DNA of 62,500 nucleotides from Sphingobium sp. MI1205 (lineage in GTDB: Bacteria; Pseudomonadota; Alphaproteobacteria; Sphingomonadales; Sphingomonadaceae): positions 1-62,500 of the forward strand of contig NZ_CP005188.1 in NCBI RefSeq assembly GCF_001563285.1. The letters are read 5' to 3'. The position numbers were made by a program, and so were the translations under genes. Within the stretch, counting starts at the first letter, position 1; each line of letters opens with the position of its first letter. Below are positions 35,118 to 44,551 of this stretch, piece by piece. A model generated the notes under the pieces. That model saw only the letters and a program-made list of their open reading frames with translations. It was not told the origin of the DNA and did no database searches.

Positions 35118-37718
35118 ATGGCCGACATGCAATCCACCCACGCCGCTGCTCCTGCGATCATCCGCCGTCAGGACTATTTGCCTCCCGATTGGTTGGTCCC
35201 CCAAATCGCTCTGGATTTTGCGCTCGATCCGGCGCGCACGCAGGTGCGGGCGATACTGAGCGTCACGCGCAATGGCGTTCATGAGCGGCCGCTGACACTG
35301 GATGGTGACGGACTCTCGCCCATAGAGGTGAAGGTCGATGGCCGTCTGTTGCAAGGCGACGAATGGGCGGTGGAAGGCGGCTCTCTCGTCATTCCGCTGC
35401 CGGGTGACACGCATCAGGTCGAGACTCTGGTGGAGCTTGCTCCCGAGAATAACAGCAAGCTGATGGGCTTATATGCCAGCGGCGGTCTGCTCTGTACCCA
35501 GTGCGAAGCGGAGGGCTTTCGCCGCATCACCTTCTTCCCCGACCGGCCCGACATATTGTCGCGCTATTCGGTTCGCATGGAGGCGGATCAAACCCGTTAT
35601 CCGATATTGTTGTCGAACGGCGATCCGGTCCAACAGGGGACGTTGCCGGGGGGCCGACACTGGGCGCGCTGGAACGATCCCTTTCCCAAGCCCTGCTATC
35701 TCTTCGCGCTCGTTGCCGGAGACCTGGCCTGCAAAGCTGACAGCTTCGTGACCATGAGTGGACGCGAGGTCAAACTTGGCATCTGGGTGAAGGAGGGCGA
35801 CCTGCCCCGCACCGACCACGCCATGCGGGCGCTGAAGAACAGCATGGCGTGGGACGAGCGGGTTTATGGCCGCGAATATGATCTAGATGTGTTCAACATC
35901 GTCGCCGTGGCGGATTTCAACTTTGGCGCGATGGAGAATAAGGGACTTAACATATTCAATTCGCGTTATATTCTTGCTGATCCGGAGACCGCGACCGACA
36001 TCGATTATGATGGGGTCGAGGCGGTTGTGGCGCATGAATATTTCCACAACTGGTCGGGCAACCGGGTCACATGCCGGGACTGGTTCCAACTGTCGCTGAA
36101 GGAAGGCTTCACTGTCTTCCGCGACCAGAATTTCTCGGCCGATATGGGCAGTCATGCGGTCAAGCGGATCGATGACGTCCGCGTGTTGCGGGCGGCGCAG
36201 TTCCAGGAGGACTCAGGTCCGCTGGCGCATCCCGTGCGGCCGGAATCCTATATCGAGATCAGCAATTTCTATACCGCGACCATCTACAACAAGGGTGCGG
36301 AGCTGATCCGGATGATGGCCCTGATGCTTGGGCCCGACCGCTTCCGCGCGGGCAGCGATTTGTATTTCGACCGGCATGATGGGCAAGCGGTGACCTGCGA
36401 GGACTTCGTCAAGGCCATGGAAGAGGGTGGGGGCATCGACCTTCGCCAATTTCGCCGCTGGTACGAACAGGCGGGCACACCGCATGTCCGGGCAACGCTG
36501 CGGCACGATGCGGCGGCGCAGTCGGTCGAACTTCTGCTGGAGCAAAGCATTCCGCCCACTCCAGGCCAGCCGGACAAGCAGCCAATGGCGATACCCCTTT
36601 GCACAGCATTGTTCGATCGTGCAGGGGGCAGGCATAGGGGCGAAACTTTGCTGATGCTGACGCAGGCACAGCAGAGCTTTACTTTCAACGGCTTTGCGGA
36701 CGCGCCTATTCTGTCGATCAATCGCGGCTTTTCCGCGCCGGTCATTGTCGAGGCCGACCGCAGCCAGGCAGAGCTGGCCTTCCTGTCCGCGCATGACGAT
36801 GATCCTTTCGCCCGCTATGAAGCGATGCAGCAGTTGATGGTCAACGCGCTGGTCGGTCGTGTCGCCGGGCAGAATATCGATGAGGGCGCAGTCGTGGCGG
36901 CGATCCGCGATACTGCTACCGATCCGAATCTGGACCCTGCATTCATTGCCGAAGCGATCCGATTGCCAAGCGAGGCCTATCTGGGCGACCAGATGGCACA
37001 GGTCGACCCGGATGCGATCCACGCCGCGCGAGACGCATTACAGCAGCGAATCGGGGAGCAGTTGGAGCCGCTGTGGCGGGATATTCATGCCAGCATGAAG
37101 GCCAATGGTTTCTCGCTGTCTCCCGCTGCGAAGGGGGCCCGTAAACTGCGCAATACGGCGCTGCTCTATCTGGTGGCGTCCGGCGCGGACGATGGGCCGA
37201 CAATGGCCTTTTCCCAGTTCGACGAAGCCGACAATATGACCGAGCGGCAGTCGGCATTAGCTACGCTGGCCAATAGTATCAGCAACGAACGGGAAGCGGC
37301 GCTCGACATATTCTATAACCGTTACCGCAGCGATGCGCTGACGCTGGACAAATGGTTCCAGACCCAGGCGTTTGCTTCCCATCCCGACACGGTCGATCTG
37401 GTCGAGGAACTGGCGCGGCATCCGGATTTCACTCTGTCCAATCCCAATCGCGTGCGGTCGCTCTATAGCGCCTTCGCGGGCAATCAGTGGGCCTTTCACC
37501 ACAAGTCGGGCAAGGGATACCGCATGGTGGCCGACTGCATCATCGCGCTCGACAAGATCAACCCGCAAACAGCCGCGCGGTTGGTGCCGCCGCTGGGGCG
37601 CTGGCGTCGTTTTGACGAAGGTCGCGCTGCCCTGATGCGGGCGGAATTGCAGCGCATCCTGGCCGAACCCGGCCTGTCGAAGGACGTCGCCGAGCAGGTC
37701 AGCAAGAGCCTGGACTAA
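35118..37718 (+). CDS. pepN: Aminopeptidase N (M1 family)
   Basis: A zinc aminopeptidase of about 866 residues. The exopeptidase motif GAMENKGLN precedes the zinc site HEYFHNWSGNRVTCRDWFQL (HEYFH about 306-310, third ligand Glu in SLKEG). Length and C-terminal helical repeats fit the E. coli PepN class. ATG 35118 chosen; GTG 35112 is in frame. A GGGGGAT/ATCCCCC hairpin (37743-37763) lies after it, between convergent genes. Confidence 0.95.
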   Translation: MADMQSTHAAAPAIIRRQDYLPPDWLVPQIALDFALDPARTQVRAILSVTRNGVHERPLTLDGDGLSPIEVKVDGRLLQGDEWAVEGGSLVIPLPGDTHQVETLVELAPENNSKLMGLYASGGLLCTQCEAEGFRRITFFPDRPDILSRYSVRMEADQTRYPILLSNGDPVQQGTLPGGRHWARWNDPFPKPCYLFALVAGDLACKADSFVTMSGREVKLGIWVKEGDLPRTDHAMRALKNSMAWDERVYGREYDLDVFNIVAVADFNFGAMENKGLNIFNSRYILADPETATDIDYDGVEAVVAHEYFHNWSGNRVTCRDWFQLSLKEGFTVFRDQNFSADMGSHAVKRIDDVRVLRAAQFQEDSGPLAHPVRPESYIEISNFYTATIYNKGAELIRMMALMLGPDRFRAGSDLYFDRHDGQAVTCEDFVKAMEEGGGIDLRQFRRWYEQAGTPHVRATLRHDAAAQSVELLLEQSIPPTPGQPDKQPMAIPLCTALFDRAGGRHRGETLLMLTQAQQSFTFNGFADAPILSINRGFSAPVIVEADRSQAELAFLSAHDDDPFARYEAMQQLMVNALVGRVAGQNIDEGAVVAAIRDTATDPNLDPAFIAEAIRLPSEAYLGDQMAQVDPDAIHAARDALQQRIGEQLEPLWRDIHASMKANGFSLSPAAKGARKLRNTALLYLVASGADDGPTMAFSQFDEADNMTERQSALATLANSISNEREAALDIFYNRYRSDALTLDKWFQTQAFASHPDTVDLVEELARHPDFTLSNPNRVRSLYSAFAGNQWAFHHKSGKGYRMVADCIIALDKINPQTAARLVPPLGRWRRFDEGRAALMRAELQRILAEPGLSKDVAEQVSKSLD

Positions 37719-37742
37719 AGGGCGCGTGTCGCCGAACGACAT

Positions 37743-37763
37743 GGGGGATCACCCAAATCCCCC
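37743..37763. terminator. Possible bidirectional hairpin between pepN and the Mla-like operon
   Basis: GGGGGAT (37743-37749), loop CACCCAA, ATCCCCC (37757-37763). Perfect 7-bp stem between convergent genes but without a U-tract, so only a possible terminator. Confidence 0.4.
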
Positions 37764-37783
37764 GCTTCGCAGGAATTATTGGC

Positions 37784-38395
37784 TTAGCGGCCGCTGGAGG
37801 CGAGCCAGGCCGCTACGTCGGCGGCGACCTTGTTCGCTGCCTGGTTCAGCGGAGCGCCGATATTGCCTGCTTCGATCTTTGCGCCAATGGGCGCGCTGGC
37901 GGTGAAGCGTTGGCGAGAAATGGCCGTGCCGCCCGGTCCCGCGAGAATGGCGTCATAGGTGACGACCGCACTATTGCTCGCTTCATCCAGGCCAAATTCT
38001 ATCAGCTCGCCCATCAGCCGCTGCCCGGCATCTGCCGAATATTGGCCGGGGTCGAGCACGATCCGGTTGCTGGTGGCCGCGATCGTTTCCGACAGCAGCT
38101 TCTGGAACAGGTGGCGGGGCGTGTCGGCCCACTGCACCTTGGTCACATAGGCGATGGAGGTGGGGGAGGTGCGCACCGGCACCCGCACGGTGTCGATCAG
38201 CTTTGGCGCTTCGGGATCGGCCACGGTGATGGTGCTGCCAGCGGAGACGCTCCGAAGCGTGCCTGGCGTCACTTTCTGCACGGCATCCAGCGATAACAGC
38301 TGTTCGGGCGGCTTACCGCCAAAGGACACGCAGCCGGAAAGCGCGGCGACGAGCGCGAGGACGAGCGGAATGGCGGCAGGTTTCTTGTGGAACAT
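37784..38395 (-). CDS. ABC-type transport auxiliary lipoprotein
   Basis: A 203-residue lipoprotein with lipobox LSGC (about Cys22), in the PqiC/ABC-type auxiliary family: the middle GSTITVADPEAPKLIDTVRVPV and the DTPRHLFQKLLSETI segment fit. It is the last gene of the reverse-strand Mla-like operon and probably sits in the outer membrane as the acceptor or donor partner of the MCE protein. ATG 38395 is preceded by GAGGGAG at good distance; an ATG at 38413 would overlap the MCE stop but lacks a ribosome site. Confidence 0.84.
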   Translation of the reverse strand: MFHKKPAAIPLVLALVAALSGCVSFGGKPPEQLLSLDAVQKVTPGTLRSVSAGSTITVADPEAPKLIDTVRVPVRTSPTSIAYVTKVQWADTPRHLFQKLLSETIAATSNRIVLDPGQYSADAGQRLMGELIEFGLDEASNSAVVTYDAILAGPGGTAISRQRFTASAPIGAKIEAGNIGAPLNQAANKVAADVAAWLASSGR

Positions 38396-38409
38396 TATCG
38401 CGCTCCCTC

Positions 38410-39372
38410 TCATGGCTTGTAATCGGGCAATTTGGGTGATCCGACGATTGATCCCGCGCCTTGCTGGTCCAGTTTTTCAGCGACGCCACGGAACGCCCGC
38501 GACATTTCGCGAAGGTCGCGGACCAGCTGGTTCACTTCGGGCATCGTCTGGTTGCTGAATGCGCGAACGCCCGGCTGCGCCTCGGCAATCGTCTTGTCGA
38601 GCGTATCGATGCTGCGAGTGGCGGACTGCACGCTCTTGCGCAGGTCGGCCATCAGCGGCCTGCCTTCGTCGGTCAGCAGGGAGTCGGTGGTCGCGGCCAG
38701 CTTGCCGATCTGTTCGGCCGCGACGCCGGTGCGCTGAATGGCGATGCGGGCTTCGGCCAGCGTGGCGGCGATTTCAGGACTGCGATCGGCCAGAGCGCCC
38801 GACACGCGTTCGAGATTGGTCAGGATGCCAGCGATGGATTGCTGGTTCTTGTCGTTCAGCAATTCCGTCAGCCGCTCGGTCAGGGTGGACAGGCGTTCCA
38901 GCAACTGCGGCGCATTGTTGAGCAGTTCGCCCAACGCTCCCGGCTTGGTCGGGATGACGGGCACGCCATCGGGACAGGCGGCGAGCGGGTTCGGTTCCGG
39001 GCAGCCGATCGGCGGCGCGCCCTTGACCGCGCCGTCCAGCACGATCTCGCTGACGCCAGTGAAACCCACGCCCGCTATGGTGGCGGTGGTGCCCTGCAGG
39101 ACGGGGGTGCCCTCTCTCACCGAGATGCGTACCTTCACGAAACCGGGGTCGCGCTTCCACAGCTCGATCTTTTCGACCTGACCGGAAGGAACACCCGAAT
39201 AGTTGACGCTCGATCCCTTGGCGAGGCCGTTCACCGACTGTTTGAAAAAGATGTCATATTCTATGTTGTCGCCCTCGGAGAGGCGCGAGAACCAGAAGGC
39301 GGCGATCATGATAGCCGCCAGCAGCAGCAGCGTGACCGTGCCCACCAGCACATGGTTGGAGCGGGTTTCCAT
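38410..39372 (-). CDS. MlaD-like MCE-domain lipid transport protein
   Basis: A 320-residue protein: membrane helix at about 8-30, MCE domain about 38-120 (NGLAKGSSVNYSGVPSGQVEKI is recognisable), then a long helical region (150-300) unlike short E. coli MlaD. Such MCE proteins form hexamers in the inner membrane that carry phospholipid across the periplasm. It follows the ATPase gene by 3 bases. The long helical part suggests a needle or tunnel as in PqiB/YebT-like proteins (inference). Confidence 0.9.
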   Translation of the reverse strand: METRSNHVLVGTVTLLLLAAIMIAAFWFSRLSEGDNIEYDIFFKQSVNGLAKGSSVNYSGVPSGQVEKIELWKRDPGFVKVRISVREGTPVLQGTTATIAGVGFTGVSEIVLDGAVKGAPPIGCPEPNPLAACPDGVPVIPTKPGALGELLNNAPQLLERLSTLTERLTELLNDKNQQSIAGILTNLERVSGALADRSPEIAATLAEARIAIQRTGVAAEQIGKLAATTDSLLTDEGRPLMADLRKSVQSATRSIDTLDKTIAEAQPGVRAFSNQTMPEVNQLVRDLREMSRAFRGVAEKLDQQGAGSIVGSPKLPDYKP

Positions 39373-39375
39373 ATC

Positions 39376-40248
39376 CTATCGCCTTCCGTCCGATGGCTGT
39401 CCGGCCGTCTTTTCTCGTTCACGGGTCACCGCCGCAGTGGCGGCCCGGCCGCGAGGGCCGTTGAAATATTCCTGTATCCAGCTGTGATCAGTCGCCAACA
39501 GCTCGTCGATCGTCCCAACGGCGATCACCTTTCCATCCGCCAGCACCGCCACCCGGTCGCAGATCGAATAGAGGGTGTCGAGGTCATGGGTGATGAGGAA
39601 TACGGTAAGGCCCAGCGTTTCCTGCAGCTTGCGGGTCTGATCGTCAAAGGCCGCAGCGCCGATCGGGTCGAGACCGGCGGTCGGCTCGTCCAGGAACAGC
39701 AGGTCCGGATCAAGGGCCAGCGCACGGGCAAGGCCAGCGCGTTTTTTCATGCCGCCCGACAGTTCGGCGGGATATTTGGGCCCGGCCTCAGCCGGCAGGC
39801 CGGTGAGGCGAATCTTGTAGGCGGCGATTTCGTCACGCAGCTGCGGCCCGATATTGGGATAATATTCGCGGATCGGCACCTCGACATTCTCGGCGACCGT
39901 GAGCGTCGAGAAAAGCGCGCCACCCTGAAACAGCACGCCCCAGCGTTTGCGCACCGCCAGGGCCTCATCGTCCAGACGGCCGATCATGGATTCGCCGAAT
40001 ACCCGGACTTCGCCTTCATCGGGGGTCTGCAATCCGATGATCGATCGCATCAGCACTGACTTGCCGGTGCCCGATCCGCCGACCACGCCCAGAATCTCGC
40101 CCTTGCGCACGTCCAGATCGAGATTTTCGTGCACGACCTGATCGCCGAAGCTGTTTTTCAGCCCACGCACGGAAATGGCGATGTCGCTGGCTTCGATGGC
40201 CTTGTTGACGCGTGCTTCCTCGGCGGCGACTTCCTCTTCCTCGGCCAT
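39376..40248 (-). CDS. MlaF-like ABC transporter ATPase
   Basis: A 290-residue ATPase. An acidic N-terminal tail (MAEEEEVAAEE) precedes the ABC domain: Walker A GGSGTGKS (57-64), signature LSGGMKKRAGLARAL, Walker B LLFLDEPTAGLDP, and the switch His in LITHD. The LSGGMKKR signature is typical of MlaF. Start overlaps the permease stop as ATGA. The C-terminal tail, rich in Arg and Gly, extends beyond the usual end. Confidence 0.92.
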   Translation of the reverse strand: MAEEEEVAAEEARVNKAIEASDIAISVRGLKNSFGDQVVHENLDLDVRKGEILGVVGGSGTGKSVLMRSIIGLQTPDEGEVRVFGESMIGRLDDEALAVRKRWGVLFQGGALFSTLTVAENVEVPIREYYPNIGPQLRDEIAAYKIRLTGLPAEAGPKYPAELSGGMKKRAGLARALALDPDLLFLDEPTAGLDPIGAAAFDDQTRKLQETLGLTVFLITHDLDTLYSICDRVAVLADGKVIAVGTIDELLATDHSWIQEYFNGPRGRAATAAVTREREKTAGQPSDGRR

Positions 40249-41357
40249 CAGTTCCAACCTACCCAGGTGAAGAAGACGGCGAAGAAGGCGTCGATAACGA
40301 TCACGAGGAATATCGCCTGGACCACGGCGGATGTCGTGCGCAGCCCGACTTCCTCGGCATTGCCCTTGACCTGCATGCCCTGGAAACAGCCGGACAGCGC
40401 GATGATGACGCCGAATACCGGCGCTTTCAGCAGGCCGACCCACAGGTCGGTGATCGGCACCACCTCCCGCAATCGCTGGATGAAGGTGATGGGCGGGATG
40501 TCGAGCGCCACGGCGCACAGGAAACCGCCGCCGATCACCGCCACGACAGAGGAATAAAAGCCAAGCAGCGGCATCATGATGACCACCGCGAGCGTGCGCG
40601 GCAGCACCAGCGCCTCCATCGGCGAAACGCCGATTGTGCGCATGGCGTCGATCTCTTCGGTCAGCTTCATCGTGCCGAGCTGCGCGGCGAAGGCGGAGCC
40701 GGAACGGCCCGCCACCATGATGGCGGTCATCAACACGCCCAGTTCACGGAAGGTGAGGCGGCCCACCAGGTTGATGGTCAGCATTTCCATGCCGAACTGG
40801 CGCAGTTGCACCGATCCCTGCTGGGCGATGACGATGCCGATCAGGAAGCTCATGAGGCCGATGATGCCCAGCGCCGATACGCCGACCACCTCGAACCGCT
40901 GAACCACCGCGTTGACGCGGAAGCGGCTGGGGTGGCGGATGACGTTCCAGCTTGCGACCAGCGTGCTGCCGAAAAATCCGAGGAGGCCGAACAGCGTCGA
41001 ACCCGCATTTACGACCGCCTCGCCGATCTGGCCGACGACCCGCTGCCAGGGCGGCGCATGATCGGGCCGGATGCTGACCGGTTCGTCGAGCTTGCCGACC
41101 GCGTCGATCAGCCGTCGTGCATCCTCGTTACCGCCGGTGACGTCACAGTCCAGCCGCTTGGCGGTGCGATGTACGGTCCAGGCGCCGATCGTGTCCATAT
41201 GATCGACGCCGGACAGGTCGATGGCCGCGACAGGGCCTGTTACGGCGTCCAGCCGCGCGGGCAGATCATGAAGGCATGCAATCGAAAGATGCCCCTGAAT
41301 ACGAATGACAGTACCGCCATCGCGCGTTTCTTCGACAAGATCGGCGGCTTTGTTCAT
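40248..41357 (-). CDS. STAS-MlaE fusion: lipid ABC transporter permease
   Basis: A 369-residue protein. The N-terminal STAS domain (about 1-95, with AAIDLSGVDHMDTIGAW) is the counterpart of separate MlaB. The permease domain (about 110-369) has the MlaE hallmarks QFGMEMLTINLVGRLTFREL and GRSGSAFAAQLGTMKLTEEI. First gene of the operon permease-ATPase-MCE-lipoprotein. Together these move lipids between inner and outer membrane; direction is unknown. Its promoter must lie in the 98 bases before the divergent HAD gene. Confidence 0.9.
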   Translation of the reverse strand: MNKAADLVEETRDGGTVIRIQGHLSIACLHDLPARLDAVTGPVAAIDLSGVDHMDTIGAWTVHRTAKRLDCDVTGGNEDARRLIDAVGKLDEPVSIRPDHAPPWQRVVGQIGEAVVNAGSTLFGLLGFFGSTLVASWNVIRHPSRFRVNAVVQRFEVVGVSALGIIGLMSFLIGIVIAQQGSVQLRQFGMEMLTINLVGRLTFRELGVLMTAIMVAGRSGSAFAAQLGTMKLTEEIDAMRTIGVSPMEALVLPRTLAVVIMMPLLGFYSSVVAVIGGGFLCAVALDIPPITFIQRLREVVPITDLWVGLLKAPVFGVIIALSGCFQGMQVKGNAEEVGLRTTSAVVQAIFLVIVIDAFFAVFFTWVGWN

Positions 41358-41455
41358 CAAGTCGGTTTACTGGTCCATTATCGGTTGCACGGCAAGCCGA
41401 AACGGCCCATCCGCACGATAGAACGGTAACAGGCTCCAAAAGTTTCGGAAACGGC

Positions 41456-42130
41456 ATGACGCACCGGCTGGCAATCTACGACATGGACCGCACGGTAACC
41501 TTTTCAGGCACCTATACCGGCTTTCTGATCCACGTGGCGCGGGCGATGGCGCCGTGGCGATTGATCCTGTTTCCCGGCATCATCCTGTTGATGCTGGCCT
41601 ATGTATTGAAACTGATCAGCCGCCAGCGCCTGAAGGAACTGAACCAGGCGCTGATGATCGGATATCATGTTGAGCGGGCGAAGCTGATGCCGCATGTGGA
41701 AAGCTATGCGGCCAAGGTTGTGGAAAGCAATATCCGCGCAGGGGCGCTCGACCAGATCGCGCGCGACAAGGCCGACGGCTACCGGCTGGTGCTCGCTACT
41801 GCATCCTATCGCCTTTACGTCGAGCCGATCGCGCGGCGGCTGGGATTTGACGCGGTGATCGCCACCGATCATCTCAGTCAGGACCTGCGCTATGTGCGCG
41901 CCAAGATCGCGGGCGAGAATTGCTATGACACCGGCAAGCTGCGTATGATCAAGGCATGGATGGCGGCCGAGGCGATCGACCGCAGCCAGGCGCAGATCCG
42001 CGCCTATTCCGACCATGTGTCGGACGCGCCGATGCTGGAATTTGCGGATATGCCCTTTGCTTCCAATCCCCACAAACCGCTGGCGCGGCTGGCGGTGGAG
42101 CGTGGCTGGAAGCGGGTGGACTGGCGCTAA
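41456..42130 (+). CDS. HAD-IB family hydrolase
   Basis: A 224-residue HAD hydrolase. Motif I is YDMDRTVT (Asp9 and Asp11), motif II is LATAS, and SDHVSDAPML carries the late Asp residues. A hydrophobic stretch at about 27-50 (LILFPGIILLMLAYV) lies in the cap region, as in HAD-IB phosphatases related to SerB and acting on phospholipid or phosphoserine-like substrates. Facing the Mla-like operon it might concern lipids, but that is only context. Confidence 0.83.
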   Translation: MTHRLAIYDMDRTVTFSGTYTGFLIHVARAMAPWRLILFPGIILLMLAYVLKLISRQRLKELNQALMIGYHVERAKLMPHVESYAAKVVESNIRAGALDQIARDKADGYRLVLATASYRLYVEPIARRLGFDAVIATDHLSQDLRYVRAKIAGENCYDTGKLRMIKAWMAAEAIDRSQAQIRAYSDHVSDAPMLEFADMPFASNPHKPLARLAVERGWKRVDWR

Positions 42131-42136
42131 AGCCGT

Positions 42137-43096
42137 TTAGCCTTCCGCGCTTGGCATTGGCTGATGCCTCACTGGCGACAATAGCGGCCGCCCGGCGAAG
42201 AACGCTTCGAGATTGGCCAACAGCATCTGCGCCATGCGGCCCACTGCCTCATGGGTCGCGCCGCCGATATGCGGCGTCAGCACGCAATTGGGGACATCGG
42301 TCCAAAGGCTTGCCGGGGTCGGTTCCTGTTCGAAAACGTCCAGCGCCGCGCCGCCAAGCCTGCCTTCGCGCAAGGCGTTCCTTAACGCTTCTTCATCCAC
42401 CAATTGCCCGCGCGCGACATTGACAAGCAACCCTTCGGGACCAAGTGCATTCATGACGTCAGTGTCGATCATGCCGCGATTGCTCTCATCGGCGCGGGCG
42501 CTGATCAGCAGAATGTCGCTGTCGCGCGCCATTGCTTCCAGGCTCTCGACCCGCGGCCATGGGACGCCGGGCTTGTCGCGTGGCCCGGACCAGTGGATAC
42601 GCATCCGCATCATTTCCGCGCGGCGGGCCACCGCCAGGCCGATATGCCCCATGCCGACAATGCCCAGCCGAGCGCCGCCCATCGAGCGGGTCCGCGTCTT
42701 GGACTCCGGCGTCCAGAGCCCGGCGCGCAATTGCCGGTCGCCTTCGACGATCCAGCGGCGATGCGCGAGCATCAGGCCGATCGCATGGTCGGCGACATCC
42801 TCTGCATTGGCGTCCGCGCCATGCGTGACCGCAATTCCGCGTTGGCGCGCCAGCTCCAGATCGACGCCGTCATAGCCCACGGTGAAGCAGGCGACGAGGC
42901 CAAGCTGCGGCATCGCGCCGATCAGGGCAGGGGGCAGGGTGAACTCTCCCGCCCAGATGATCGCCTGCGCTTCAGCCCGCCTTCTGGCACCGTCCTCTTC
43001 CCACAATGGCAGTGCTTCATAGCGAGGCTGCAGCAGCGGCAACAAAGGCGCCAGCAGCGGCTGGCCGATCAGGATGACGGGGCGCTTGCCGTTCAT
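42137..43096 (-). CDS. D-2-hydroxyacid dehydrogenase (NAD(P)-dependent)
   Basis: A 319-residue enzyme in the glyoxylate/hydroxypyruvate reductase group. The nucleotide site is GIVGMGHIGLAVARR; catalytic Arg in VNVARGQLVDE, Glu in LDVFEQEP, and His in LTPHIGGAT are all present. Start overlaps the upstream trans-sulfuration gene stop as ATGA, so they share a transcript. Confidence 0.9.
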   Translation of the reverse strand: MNGKRPVILIGQPLLAPLLPLLQPRYEALPLWEEDGARRRAEAQAIIWAGEFTLPPALIGAMPQLGLVACFTVGYDGVDLELARQRGIAVTHGADANAEDVADHAIGLMLAHRRWIVEGDRQLRAGLWTPESKTRTRSMGGARLGIVGMGHIGLAVARRAEMMRMRIHWSGPRDKPGVPWPRVESLEAMARDSDILLISARADESNRGMIDTDVMNALGPEGLLVNVARGQLVDEEALRNALREGRLGGAALDVFEQEPTPASLWTDVPNCVLTPHIGGATHEAVGRMAQMLLANLEAFFAGRPLLSPVRHQPMPSAEG

Positions 43097-44418
43097 CCCA
43101 CCGCCTGCAACGCCTGGGCAAAGTCGGCGATCAGGTCGTCCGCATCCTCGCAGCCGATGGAGATGCGGACCATGTTATCGCTGATTGCGAGGGCCTTTTT
43201 GCGATCGGCCGGGACGGACAGGTGCGTCATTGCCGCCGGATGGCTGGCCAGCGTTTCCGTGCCGCCCAGGCTGACGGCGAGCTTGGCGATCTTCAATGCG
43301 TCGAGAAAGGCGAAGGCTTCCGCCTCGCCTCCCTTGAGGTACAGCGAGAAGGTCGATCCCGCGCCGGTGCAATGCCGCTGGTATATGTCCGCCTGCCGCT
43401 CGGTCTCCGGGAAGCCGAGATAGACGACCTTTTCGACCTGTGGCTGCTCCTTTAGCCAGGCGCAGACCTTCGCGGCATTTTCTCCCGCGCGGGTCATCCG
43501 CAGTTCCAGCGTTTCCAGGCTGCGCAGAAGCATCCACGCGCTGTGCGGGTCCAGGATCGTGCCGATCGTGTTGCGCATCAGCCGGATCGTGTTGATCAAC
43601 CCGTTGGGGCCGAGCACGCCGCCTGCCACCAGATCGCTATGGCCGCCCGCATATTTGGTCAGGCTGTAGATGACCAGATCCGCACCATGAGCAAGCGGAT
43701 GGTGCCAGAGCGGGCCGAGGAAGGTGTTGTCGATCGCGACGGGCGGAACATGCGCTTCACCAGCGAACAGTTGATCGCGCCGCGCCACCACCGCCTGCAC
43801 ATCGACCAGCACGTTGGTCGGGTTGGCGGGACTTTCCAGATAGATGAGCGCCACCCGGCCAAGCGCCTTGGCCCGTTCGACGACCGCGCCGATCTCTTCT
43901 TCGGTCGCGCCCGCCGGGAAATCGAGCCATTGCACCCCGAACTTTCCGAGAATGCGGCCGATCAGCGATTCGGTCGCGGCATAGAGCGGGGCGGAATGCA
44001 CGATGACGTCGCCGGGCTGCACAAGGGCCAGCAACGTCGTCGCGATGGCGGACATGCCGCTGGAAAAGAGCAGCGCGTCTTCGGCTTCTTCCCAGACCGC
44101 CAGCCGGTCTTCGGCGATCTCCTGATTGGGGCCGTTGAAGCGGGAGTAGACAAGGCCCTCCGCGCCGCCCGGCCTTATGCCCGTCACGCCTTCAAAATGA
44201 CGCTTGCCCGCCGCCGCGCTTTCGAACGCGAAGGTGGAGGTGAGGAAGATAGGCGGCTTCAACGATCCTTCGGACAGGGTGGGATCATAGCCATGACCCA
44301 TCATCAGCGTCGCGGGTTTCAGCTTGCGGCCGCCAATCTCCATGACGGCGGCTTTGGGACGGCGGCGGTTGGGCGGGACTTCCGCGCCCGTCAGATCGGC
44401 CTCGGTTTCGCCGGTCAT
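43093..44418 (-). CDS. Cystathionine gamma-synthase family PLP enzyme
   Basis: A 441-residue fold-type I enzyme of the Cys/Met metabolism family. The PLP lysine is Lys255 in SLTKYAGGHSD; IYLESPANPTNVLVD and SSGMSAIATTLLALVQPGD are typical. An N-terminal extension of about 35 residues precedes the conserved GYDPTLSEGSLKPPIF. Specificity (cystathionine synthase, methionine gamma-lyase or other) cannot be settled by eye. ATG 44418 is chosen; the frame upstream is open but unrelated. Confidence 0.87.
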   Translation of the reverse strand: MTGETEADLTGAEVPPNRRRPKAAVMEIGGRKLKPATLMMGHGYDPTLSEGSLKPPIFLTSTFAFESAAAGKRHFEGVTGIRPGGAEGLVYSRFNGPNQEIAEDRLAVWEEAEDALLFSSGMSAIATTLLALVQPGDVIVHSAPLYAATESLIGRILGKFGVQWLDFPAGATEEEIGAVVERAKALGRVALIYLESPANPTNVLVDVQAVVARRDQLFAGEAHVPPVAIDNTFLGPLWHHPLAHGADLVIYSLTKYAGGHSDLVAGGVLGPNGLINTIRLMRNTIGTILDPHSAWMLLRSLETLELRMTRAGENAAKVCAWLKEQPQVEKVVYLGFPETERQADIYQRHCTGAGSTFSLYLKGGEAEAFAFLDALKIAKLAVSLGGTETLASHPAAMTHLSVPADRKKALAISDNMVRISIGCEDADDLIADFAQALQAVG

Positions 44419-44551
44419 CGCTTTTCTCCTGCTTCGATCACGGGAGTGTAACGCGTTGATGGAGGAAAGGGCCAGCGCCGTCCCGGCAGTGATGAGAATC
44501 CGTGCGGCGTGGCACCGTGACAGTGGCGGCACGCCACCCTACATCCCCTGC

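Noticed and set aside
38461..40059. A 532-codon forward open frame opposite the Mla-like operon
   Set aside because: Antisense shadow; the reverse strand encodes clear MCE and ABC proteins.
41529..41538. TCCACGTGGC, a parS-like CACGTG core
   Set aside because: Only the inner bases match; the flanks required by ParB are absent.
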